From: Streptomyces sp. S.PNR 29
GTDB taxonomy: Bacteria; Actinomycetota; Actinomycetes; Streptomycetales; Streptomycetaceae
NCBI RefSeq assembly: GCF_030386795.1
Contig: NZ_JANUQM010000017.1
Location: forward strand, 1-64,000
Direction of reading: 5' to 3'
DNA: 64,000 bases
Position 1 is the first letter of the stretch, and each line of letters begins with the position of its first letter. The position numbers were made by a program, and so were the translations under genes. Below are positions 1 to 10,800 of the stretch, piece by piece. The notes under the pieces are model-generated. The model was not told where the DNA came from. It ran no database searches and worked only from the letters and a program-made list of their open reading frames with translations.

Positions 1-1815
1 ATACGCCAACTGATCCGGCACCGGGATCAGGCCCAGCGCTTCACCGGACTGCGCCTGCACCTCCGGATCGTCCGGAGCCACCCACGGCACCCCACCGAAC
101 GGCACCACACCCGACCCCACCACCACCCGCACACCACTGTCCGCCACCATGAAAGCCAGCCGGTCCGCCGGATACTCCGGATCCAGCGGCACGAACGCCC
201 CACCCGCCTTCCACACCGCCAGCTCCGCCACCACCATCTCCACCGACCGCGGCAGACACAGACCCACCCGCGCCTCACGCCCCACCCCAAGCCCCACCAG
301 ATACCGCGCCAAACGGTTGGCCCGCACCTCCAACTCCCCATACGTCAGCGCTTCCTGACCACACCGCACCGCCACCGCACCCGGCGACCGGCCCGCCCAA
401 CGCGCGAACAACTCCGGCACCGACCCATCCGGCACAGCCCCCGCCGTGTCGTTCCAGGACACCGTCACCCGCGACCGCTCGGACTCGTCCAGCACGTCGA
501 CCCGGCCGACGGGCACCTCAGGATCGGAGGCCACTATGCGTTCCAGCACCCGCACCAGCCGCTGTCCCACCTCCGCGGCCCGCTCCTGGTCGAACAGGTC
601 GGGCCGGTAGGTGACCCGGGCCTGGAGGCGGTCGGTGACGAGGACGCCGAGAGTGAGCGGGTAGTTGGTGGCCTGTTGTCCCGCGGAGGCGGAGAAGGTC
701 GGCATGCCGGGAGCGGAACGCCCCGCGTCGGACGTGGGGTAGTTCTCGAAGACGACGAGGGTGTCGAAGACGGCGCCCGGGCCGGCGATCCGCTGGATCT
801 CGGCCAGGCCGAGGTGCTGGTGGTCGATCAGCCGGGACTGCCGTTCCTGGAGTCGCGTCAGCATCTCGACCATCGGCTGGGCGCCGTCCAGCGGCACCCG
901 TACCGGCAGGGTGTTGATGAGCAGGCCGACCATCGACTCGGCTCCGGGCAGCTCCGCGGGGCGGCCGGCGACCGTGGCGCCGAAGACGACGTCGGTACGC
1001 CGGGCCAGCCGGGCCAGCACCAGCGCCCACGCGCCCTGGACGACCGTGTTCACCGTCAGGCCGTGCGTACGGGCCCAGTCGGCCAGCGCCCGGGTGGTGC
1101 CGGCGGAGAGTTCCACGTAGCTCTCCGCCGACAGGACCGGCTCGCCGCCACGGTCCGACGGCGCCACGAGGGTCGGTTCGTCGAGCCCGGCGAGCTCCGT
1201 CCGCCAGGCGGCGCGCGCCGCGTCCTTGTCCTGGCGGTTCAGCCACGCCAGGTACTCCCCGTAGGAGGCGGCCCGGCGGAGGCCGGAGGCGTCGCCGCCC
1301 GCCTCGTACACGGCGGCGAGTTCGCCGAGCAGCACCGGCATCGACCAGCCGTCCATGAGGAGGTGGTGGGAGGTCACGATGAGGCGGTGGCGGTGCTCGC
1401 CGAGCCGGATCAGCAGCAGTCGGAGCAGGGGCGGGACCGTGAGGTCCATGCGTTCCGCGCGTTCCTGTGCGGCGAGCTTCCCGGCCTGTTCGGACAGGTC
1501 CGGCTCCGCCAGGTGCGACAGGTCGGCCTGCCGCCAGGGCAGCGGCACGTTCCTGGTGATGAGCTGCACGGCCTTGCCGTTCTTGCGGCGCTGGAAGCTC
1601 GCCCGGAGCGCCGCGTGCCGGGTGAGCAGGGCCTGCCAGGAGGCGCGTAACCGCTCGGCGTCCAGCGGTCCGTCGACGGCCAGGTCGAACTGCACGGCGT
1701 AGACGTCGGGGCCGTTGTCGTCGAAGCCGGAGTGGAACAGCAGCCCCTCCTGCAGGGGCGACAGCGGCCATATTTCCGCCAGGGCGGCTCCCTGGGAAGC
1801 TGTTGAAGACGTCAC
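1..1815 (-). CDS. Nonribosomal peptide synthetase, 5' part only (C-A...), continues beyond the left edge
   Basis: The reading frame begins with a GTG that overlaps the TGA of the upstream synthetase (GTGA), so the two genes are translationally coupled, and it stays open to base 1. The first ~430 residues form a condensation domain: it opens with the C1-type motif WPLSPLQEGLLFH, and its active-site motif reads HHLLMDGWS. An adenylation domain follows (VPELFARWAGRSPGAVAV, then TYGELEVRANRLARYL) and runs to the edge just before its core A3 motif. Because the preceding protein ends in an epimerisation domain, this first C domain is expected to accept a D-configured donor (DCL type); that is inference from domain order. 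The visible A-domain DNA is nearly identical to the A domains of modules 1 and 2 of the upstream gene, which points to module duplication or gene conversion. Thiolation and later modules lie outside the window. Confidence 0.93.
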   Translation of the reverse strand, partial: MTSSTASQGAALAEIWPLSPLQEGLLFHSGFDDNGPDVYAVQFDLAVDGPLDAERLRASWQALLTRHAALRASFQRRKNGKAVQLITRNVPLPWRQADLSHLAEPDLSEQAGKLAAQERAERMDLTVPPLLRLLLIRLGEHRHRLIVTSHHLLMDGWSMPVLLGELAAVYEAGGDASGLRRAASYGEYLAWLNRQDKDAARAAWRTELAGLDEPTLVAPSDRGGEPVLSAESYVELSAGTTRALADWARTHGLTVNTVVQGAWALVLARLARRTDVVFGATVAGRPAELPGAESMVGLLINTLPVRVPLDGAQPMVEMLTRLQERQSRLIDHQHLGLAEIQRIAGPGAVFDTLVVFENYPTSDAGRSAPGMPTFSASAGQQATNYPLTLGVLVTDRLQARVTYRPDLFDQERAAEVGQRLVRVLERIVASDPEVPVGRVDVLDESERSRVTVSWNDTAGAVPDGSVPELFARWAGRSPGAVAVRCGQEALTYGELEVRANRLARYLVGLGVGREARVGLCLPRSVEMVVAELAVWKAGGAFVPLDPEYPADRLAFMVADSGVRVVVGSGVVPFGGVPWVAPDDPEVQAQSGEALGLIPVPDQLAY

Positions 1816-4800
1816 CGGGACAGCCCTTCCTCCAGTTTTGCTGCCATCGCTTCGAATTGCTCGATCTCGTCCTGGTCGAGGTCGAGGAGACCGAAGTCGG
1901 ACGGGGTGTGCCCGCCCGAGGTCGGCTCGGACGTGTGGGCCGCCAGGCCGCCCAGCATGTGCACCCAGGCCTGTCCCAGCCGCTCCACGTCGTCCTCGTC
2001 CAGCAGTGCGGCGGGCCAGTTGAGCGTGACGGACAGGTCGGGTCCTGCCGGGGTGTCCCGGACGACCGCGAGGCCCTCCAGCGCGTGCATCGCGGGCAGC
2101 CCGGGGTCGGCCGAGCCTCCGACCGCCGCCTCGCCGGCCAGCTGCCAGGCGCCGACCGTGCCGGAAGGTGCCGCGGCCGTGAACCGGCCCAGGTAGTTGA
2201 AGCCGATCTGGGGTGCCGGGGCGGCTTGCAGGACCGGTGCCGTGTCCGGGTTGAGGTGGCGCAGCAGTTCGTAGCCGAGGCCGTCCCCGGGCACCGTCCG
2301 TACCTGTTCCTTGACCGCTTTCAGGAGGCGGCCCGCGGCCGGGCCGCCCGTAGCGACGTCCTCGACGTCGGTGTCCGTGAGGTCCAGCCGGGCCGGACGC
2401 GCGCTGGTGAACCAGCCGACCGTGCGGGCGAGGTCGACGCCGTCGAGCGGTTCACGGCCATGGCCCTCCACGGCCACGAGGAGCGTACGGGGTGCCGTGT
2501 CCTGCCGCCACCGCACGACCGCGGCGGCCAGCCCGGCGAGCAGCACCTCGTGCACGCCGCAGTGGAACGCGGCCGGCATCCGCTCCACCAGCACGGCCGC
2601 CTGCTCCGCCGGAATCACCCACGAGCGGCGGCGCAGAGTGTCGGCGGTGTCCGTCACCGGGTCCAGAGCACGACCGCCCAAGGGGGCCTCGGGTTCGCCC
2701 AGCAGGGCTGTCCAGGCGTCGAGTTCGGCGACCCGTGCCGCGGAGGCCGCCTGCTCGGACAGCAGGTGCGACCAGCGCCGGAACGACGTGCCCACCGGAT
2801 CCAGCACCGGCCGGCGCCCGTCGGCGACCGCCTCGCAGGCCGCCTGGAGGTCCGGCAGCAGCACCCGCCACGACACCCCGTCGACCACCAGGTGATGCGC
2901 CACGACCACCAGTCGGCCCACCGTGTGCGGGCCGGCGTCGACCCACACGGCCTGGACCATCACGCCCGCCGCCGGGTCCAGCCGTTCCGCCGCCGCCCGG
3001 GCCGCCCGCCCGGCGCACTCGTCCAGGTCCGCGGGTCCGGCCTCCACCCGGGAGATGAGCGCGGCGGCCTCCACCGAGCCCCGCTCACCCACCACCAGCG
3101 TCCGCGCACCGGGGACGGTCCGGGCGCGCAGCATGTCGTGGGTGTCCAGTACGGCCGTGAGACCGGCGGCCAGCACCCCAAGTCCGAGCCCGGGCGGTGC
3201 CCCCACCGTCATCCACTGCGCGAAGAGCGGCCCGGCGGCCCGTGGCCCGAACGCTCGCATCACCGGGGTCCACGCCACCTCGCCGACGCCCAGGTCGGCG
3301 GTCGCCGCGGCCTTCCCAGCGGGCTGTGCGACCGCCGCGAGTCGTTCCGGCGTCTTCTCCTCGAAGACCTGACGGGGGGTCAGCAGAAGTCCGGCCCGGC
3401 GGGCCCGCGAGACCAGCTGCATGGAGCTGATGGAGTCGCCGCCGAGTTCGAAGAAGCCGTCCTCGACGCCGACCTGCTCCAGGCCCAGCATCTCGGCGAA
3501 CAGCCCGCACAGGACGCGCTCGGTCTCGGTGCGGGGCTCGCGGCCGGTGGTCCGTCCGGTGAAGTCGGGTGCGGGCAGCGCGGCGCGGTCCACCTTGCCG
3601 TTCGCGGTGCGCGGCAGCGTGTCGAGGACGACCACGGCCGCGGGCACCATGTACTCCGGCAGGAGGCCGGCGACCGTGTCCCGTATCGTCCGGCCGTCCA
3701 CGGTCTGCTCGTCGGCGGCGACGTAGCCGACCAGCCTGCGGTCTCCGGGGCGGTCCTCCCTGATGATCACCGCGGCCTGGCGCACCCCGGGGCAGCCCGC
3801 CAGGGCGGCCTCGATCTCGCCGGGTTCGATCCGGTGACCCCGGATCTTCATCTGGTCGTCGGCCCGCCCCACGAAGACCAGCTCGCCGTCGCCGGTCCAC
3901 CGCACCACGTCCCCGGTGCGGTACATCCGCTCGCCGCTGCCGTACGGGCAGGCCACGAACCGCCCGGCCGACAGTCCGGCACGGCCGAGGTAGCCGCGCG
4001 CGAGCCCGGCACCGGCGACGTACAGCTCCCCCGCCACACCGGCCGGCACCGGTCGCAGCCGCTCGTCCAGCACGTACACGTGGGTGTTGGCCACGGGCCG
4101 GCCGATCGGAGGTGGGCCGTCGTGGTCGCCGATCCGGCCCACGGTCGAGATGACCGCCGCCTCGGTGACCCCGTACTGGTTGTACATGGCGCGGTCGGCG
4201 GTCCAGCGCCGGCGCAGTTCCTCGGGGAGCGCCTCACCTCCGGTGATCAGTACGCGCAGGTCGGGCAGGTGGTCGCACGGCATCTGGGACAGGAAGGTCG
4301 GGGGTATCGCCGCGTGGGTGATGCGCCGGGTGCGGACCAGGTCCGTCAGTTCCTCTCCGGACAGGGCCAGCCTCGGCGGGGCCAGGACGAGCCGGCCGCC
4401 CGCGCACAGCACGGGCCAGATGTCGGCCATGGCGACGTCGAAGCTCGGCGAGACCAGTTGCAGGACGCGGGTGTCCGCGTCCATGGCGTACCGCCGGGTG
4501 TTCTCCACGACGAGGTTCCGCAGGCCGTGGTGCGGCACCGCGACGCCCTTGGGGCGTCCCGTCGAGCCCGAGGTGTAGATGACGTAGGCCGCGTTGCCGG
4601 CCCGCAACGGCACGGTGCGCTCGTCGTCCCCGACCGGCCCGCCGTCGTACGCCCCGACCGCTTCGGCCACCGCGGGGTCGTCGGTCACGACGACGCGGCC
4701 CGTATACCACTCGGGTACGACGTCCCGGGTGTGGGCCAGGCACAGCACCACGGCCGGGTCGGAGTCCCTGAGCAGGTATTCCGTCCGGTCCGCCGGGTAG

Positions 4801-7800
4801 TCGGCGTCGACGGGCACATACACGCCGCCCGCCGTCGCCACGGCGAGGAGGGCGACGGCCATCGCCGCCGACCGCTCCACCACGACCGCCACGCGGCACT
4901 CCGGACCGACTCCGGCGTCGATGAGGTAGCGCGCGAGGCGCCCGGCGTCCGCCGCCAACTCCCCGTAGGTCAGTGATCGTTCGGCGGACTCGACGGCGAC
5001 CGTGTCCGGTTCCTGCCGCGCGCGGCGGGTGAACAGCTCGGGCACGAGTGCGTCCGGCACGGCCGTCGCGGTGTCGTTCCAGTCGGCGGTCAGCCGGGTG
5101 CGCTCGTCGTCGGTCAGCACGTCGACGTCGCTGAGCCTCAGGCCGGGGTTCGCGGCGACCTGCTCCAGCACCCGCGTCAGCCGGCGCGCGAGCGCCTCGA
5201 CGGTCTCCTCGTCGAACAGGTCCGTGGCGTAGAGGATCTCTCCGGTGAGACCTGCCGGCGCTCCTTGCGCGTCGTGCCGTTCCGTCAGGGACACGGACAG
5301 GTCGAACCGGGCGGCGGCCTCCCGCAGGAGCGTCGTCTGCCGTACCTCCACCCCCGGCAGGTGCCATTCGGGTTCGGGGACGTTCTGCAGCGCCAGCATC
5401 ACCTGGAACAACGGGTTGCGGGACAGCGAGCGGACCGGGTTGAGCTCGTCCACCAGCCGCTCGAACGGCACCTCCTGATGCGCGTACGCCGCCAGGTCCG
5501 CCGCCCGCACCCGCTCCAGCACCTCCGCGAACGTCGGATCCCCCGAGACGTCCGCCCGCAGCACCAGCGTGTTCACGAAGAACCCGACCAAGTCCTCCAG
5601 CGCCGTGTCCGACCGCCCCGCCACCGGCGTCCCCAGCACCACATCCCGCCCCGCGCCCATCCGCGCCAGCAGCACACACACCGCCGCGTGCACCACCATG
5701 AACATCGTCGCCCGGCCCTTCCCGGCGACCTCCACCAGCCCGGCGTGCGTGGCCGGATCCACGTCCACCGGCACCACACGCCCGGCAAACGACGGCACGG
5801 CCGGGCGGGCCCGGTCCACGGGCAGCGTCAGCTCTCCCGACACCCCCGCCAGCTCCGACCGCCAGAAGTCGAGGTGCCGTGCCATCACCCCGTCGGGGTC
5901 GTCGGGGTCGCCGAGCATCTCCCGCTGCCACAGCGCGTAGTCCGCGTACTGGACCCGAAGCCCGTCCCACTGCGGCACCCGCCCCGCACACCGAGCCGCA
6001 TACGCCGCCCCCAGATCCCGCGCGAGCACACCCATCGACCAGCCGTCCACCGCCACGTGATGCGCCACGACCGACAACACGAACTCACCCGGCCCGGCCA
6101 TCACCAGCCACACCCGCCACGGCACATCGACCCGCAGGTCGAAGCCGCACCGGAGGTGTTCGGCCAGCACGTCCTGGAGCCGGTCGGCGTCGCCGCACTC
6201 CACCACGGGCAGTGCCGGGCGGGCGTCCTCACCGCTCAGGATGTGCTGGTAGGGAGTGCCGTCGACGTCGGGGAACACGGTCCGCAGGCTCTCGTGCCGC
6301 TCGGCGACATCCCCCAGCGCCGCCTCCAGCGCATCCACGTCCAGGTCGCCCGAAAGACGCAGCACCAACGGCAGGTTGTACGCCGCGGCCGCACCCGGAA
6401 CCGTCTCCTCCAGCCGGTTCAGGAACCACATCCGCTGCTGGGCGAACGACAACGGCAGTACGTCGGGACGACGCTCCCACGCCCGCACCACCGTCCGGCT
6501 CCCGCCCAGGCCGTGGCCCGCGTCGACCACCCGCGCCAGCCCGGCCACCGACGGCTCCGCGAACAACTCCCCGATCCCCAGCTCCACGTCGAGCACCGCC
6601 CTGACGCGGGCCAGGAGCCGCATCGCCAGCAGCGAGTCACCGCCCAAGTCGAAGAACGACGCCTCGGCGCCGACCCGCTCCAGCCCCAGCACCTCCGCGA
6701 AGAGACCGCACAGGTGCCGCTCGGTGTCCGTCTCGGGTGCGCGTCCGGCCGCACGGTCGGCGAAGTCGGGAGCGGGGAGTGCGGCGCGGTCGAGCTTGCC
6801 GTTCACGGTCAGCGGCAGGGCGTCCAGTTCCACCAGCGTGGGCACCATGAACTCCGGGAGCCGCTGCGACAGGTACGCCCGTACGTCCCGCACGTCCACC
6901 GTGTCGGCGGCGGGTACCACATAACCGACCAGCCGGTTGTCGCGTACGACCACGGCGGCCTGGGCAACGGACCCGTGCCCCGCCAGAACGGTCTGGACCT
7001 CCCCCGGCTCCACCCGGAAGCCACGGATCTTCACCTGCTCATCCGCCCGCCCCGCGAACAGCAGCTCACCCTCCGCCGTCCACCGGGCCAGATCACCCGT
7101 GCGGTACATGCGCTCACCGGGGGCGTACGGGCAGGCCACGAACCGCTCCGCCGTCTGACCGGGCCGCCCGACATAACCCCGGGCCACCCCCGGACCTGCC
7201 ACGTACAGCTCGCCGGTGACTCCGGGCGGGGCGGGTTGCAGCAGGTCGTCGAGTACATAGGTACGGACGTTGTTCAGGGGGCGTCCGATGGCCGGCGGCC
7301 GGTCCTGCGGGCCGATCCCCGCATCCACCGCACCCGCGGTGGCCATCACCGTCGCCTCCGTCGGACCGTACGTGTTCCACACCCGCGCCCGACCCGCCCA
7401 CCGACTCGCCAGATCCGCCGTCAACAACTCCGCACCCAGCACCCACGTCCCCACACCCGGCACCGCATCCGGATCCAGCACACCCAACAACGACGGCACC
7501 ACACTCGCCGTCCGCACCCCCACCGCACCGATCATCGCCGCCAACGCAGCGGCATCGGCACGCTCCACCTCCCCCGCGATCGCCAGCGTGCCACCCGAGG
7601 ACAACGTCACCGCCACATCCAGCACCGCCGCGTCAAAACTGAACGAGGCGAACTGCAAAGCCGTCACACCCTCACCCACACCCAGCACCGGCCGCATCGC
7701 CCCCACCAGGTTCGCCACACCACCATGAGCCACCGCCACACCCTTCGGCCGCCCCGTCGAACCCGACGTATAAATCACATACGCCAACTGATCCGGCACC

Positions 7801-10800
7801 GTCCTCAGCCCCAGCGCTTCACCGGACCGCGCCCCCACCTCCGGATCGTCCGGAGCCACCCACCGCACCCCACCGAATGCCGCACCGCTTCCCACGACCA
7901 CCCGCACACCACTGTCAGCGATCATGAAAGCCAGCCGGTCCGCCGGATACTCCGGATCCAGCGGCACGAACGCCGCACCCGCCTTCCACACCGCCAACTC
8001 CGCCACCACCACATCCACCGACCTCGGCAGACACACCCCGACCCGGTCCTCACACCCCACACCGAGGCCCACCAGATACCGCGCCAAACGGTTCGCCCGC
8101 ACCTCCAACTCGCCATACGTCAACACGGCCTCACCACACCGCACGGCCGGCAACTCCGGCGACCGCCGCGCCCAACGCGTGAACAACTCGGGCACGAGTG
8201 CGTCCGGCACGGCCGTCGCGGTGTCGTTCCAGTCGGCGGTCAGCCGGGTGCGCTCGTCGTCGGTCAGCACGTCGACGTCGCTGAGCCTCAGACCGGGGTT
8301 CGCGGCGACCTGCTCCAGCACCCGCGCCAGCCGGCGCGCCAGCGCCTCGACGGTCTCCTCGTCGAACAGGTCCGTGGCGTAGAGGATGTCACCGGTGAGA
8401 CCTGCGGGGGCGCCCTGTTCGTCTCGGCGTTCGGTGAGGGTGATCGCGAGATCGAACCTGGCGGCCGGGGCGACCATGGAGGCCGACCGGACCTGCGCAC
8501 CGGGTAGGTGCCATTCGGGTTCGGGGACGTTCTGCAGCGCCAGCATCACCTGGAACAACGGGTTGCGGGAGAGCGAGCGGACCGGGTTGAGCTCGTCCAC
8601 CAGCCGCTCGAACGGCACCTCCTGATGCGCGTACGCCGCCAGGTCCGCCGCCCGCACCCGCTCCAGCACCTCCGCGAACGTCGGATCCCCCGAGACGTCC
8701 GCCCGCAGCACCAGCGTGTTCACGAAGAACCCGACCAAGTCCTCCAGCGCCGTGTCCGACCGCCCCGCCACCGGCGTCCCCAGCACCACATCCCGCCCCG
8801 CGCCCATCCGCGCCAGCAGCACACACACCGCCGCGTGCACCACCATGAACATCGTCGCCCGGCCCTTCCCGGCGACCTCCACCAGCCCGGCGTGCGTCCC
8901 GGCACCCACCCCCAGCGGCACCACACGCCCCACGAACGACGGCACCGCCGGCCGTACCCGGTCCACCGGCAGGGTCAACTCCCCCGAAACGCCTGCCAAT
9001 TCCGACCGCCAGAAGTCGAGCTGACGGTCCACCAGTCCGGGCCCACCGTCGTCCGGACCCCCGAGCATCTCCCGCTGCCACAGCGCGTAGTCCGCGTACT
9101 GGACCCGAAGCCCGTCCCACTGCGGCACCCGCCCCGCGCACCGAGCCGCATACGCCGCGCCCAGATCCCGCGCGAGCACACCCATCGACCAGCCGTCCAC
9201 CGCCACGTGATGCGCCACCACCGACAACACGAACTCACCCGGCCCGGCCACCATCAGCAACACGCGCCACGGCACGTCGACCCGCAGATCAAAACCACAC
9301 CGCGCGTGCTCGGCGAGCATCGCGTCGATGCCCTCGGCTCCGGGAAGTCGGACGACCGTCAGCGGTGGCCGTCCCTCCGCGCTGGTCAGAATGTGCTGGT
9401 AGGGGGTGCCGTCGACATCGGGGAACACGGTCCGCAGGCTCTCGTGCCGCTCGGCGACATCCCCCAGCGCCGCCTCCAGCGCATCCACGTCGAGGTCGCC
9501 CGAAAGACGCAGCACCAACGGCAGGTTGTACGCCGCGGCCGCACCCGGAACCGTCTCCTCCAACCGGTTCAGGAACCACATCCGCTGCTGGGCGAACGAC
9601 AACGGCAGCACCTCGGGACGCTCCATCGCGCGCAACGGCGGACCACCGTCACCGTGCCGTCCGAGGCGTGCATCGACCACCCGCGCCAGCCCGGCCACCG
9701 ACGGCTCCGCGAACAACTCCCCGATCCCCAGCTCCACATCCAGCACCGCGCGCACCCTCGCCACCAGGCGCATCGCCATCAGCGAGTCACCACCGGAGGC
9801 GAAGAACGACGCCTCCACGCCCACCCGCTCCCGCCCCAGCACCTCCGCGAACAGGCCGCACAGCATCTCCTCCAGCGCTGTCGCGGGCCCGCGTCCGGCT
9901 CCTGCGGTGGTTACATCCGGCGCGGGCAGGGCCGCCCGGTCGAGCTTGCCGTTCACGGTCAGCGGCAGGGCGTCAAGTTCCACCAGCGTGGGCACCATGA
10001 ACTCCGGGAGCCGCTGCGACAGGTACGCCCGTACGTCCCGCACGTCCACCGTCTCGGCGGCGGGTACCACATAGCCGACCAGCCGGTTCTCGCGTACGAC
10101 CACGGCGGCCTGGGCAACGGACCCGTGCCCCGCCAGAACGGTCTGGACCTCCCCCGGCTCCACCCGGAAGCCACGGATCTTCACCTGCTCATCCGCCCGC
10201 CCCGCGAACAGCAGCTCACCCTCCGCCGTCCACCGGGCCAGATCACCCGTGCGGTACATGCGCTCACCGGGGGCGTACGGGCAGGCCACGAACCGCTCCG
10301 CCGTCTGACCGGGCCGCCCGACATAACCGCGAGCGAGGCCGGGGCCCGTCAGATACAGCTCACCCACGACACCCGGAGCCACCGGCTGAAGGGCACCGTC
10401 GAGAACGTGGACGCGGACGTTGTTCAGGGGGCGTCCGATGGCCGGCGGCCGGTCCTGCGGGCCGATCCCCGCATCCACCGCACCCGCGGTGGCCATCACC
10501 GTCGCCTCCGTCGGACCGTACGTGTTCCACACCCGCGCCCGACCCGCCCACCGACTCGCCAGATCCGCCGTCAACAACTCCGCACCCAGCACCCACGTCC
10601 CCACACCCGGCACCGCATCCGGATCCAGCACACCCAACAACGACGGCACCACACTCGCCGTCCGCACCCCCACCGCACCGATCATCGCCGCCAACGCAGC
10701 GGCATCGGCACGCTCCACCTCCCCCGCGATCGCCAGCGTGCCACCCGAGGACAACGTCACCGCCACATCCAGCACCGCCGCATCAAAACTGAACGAGGCG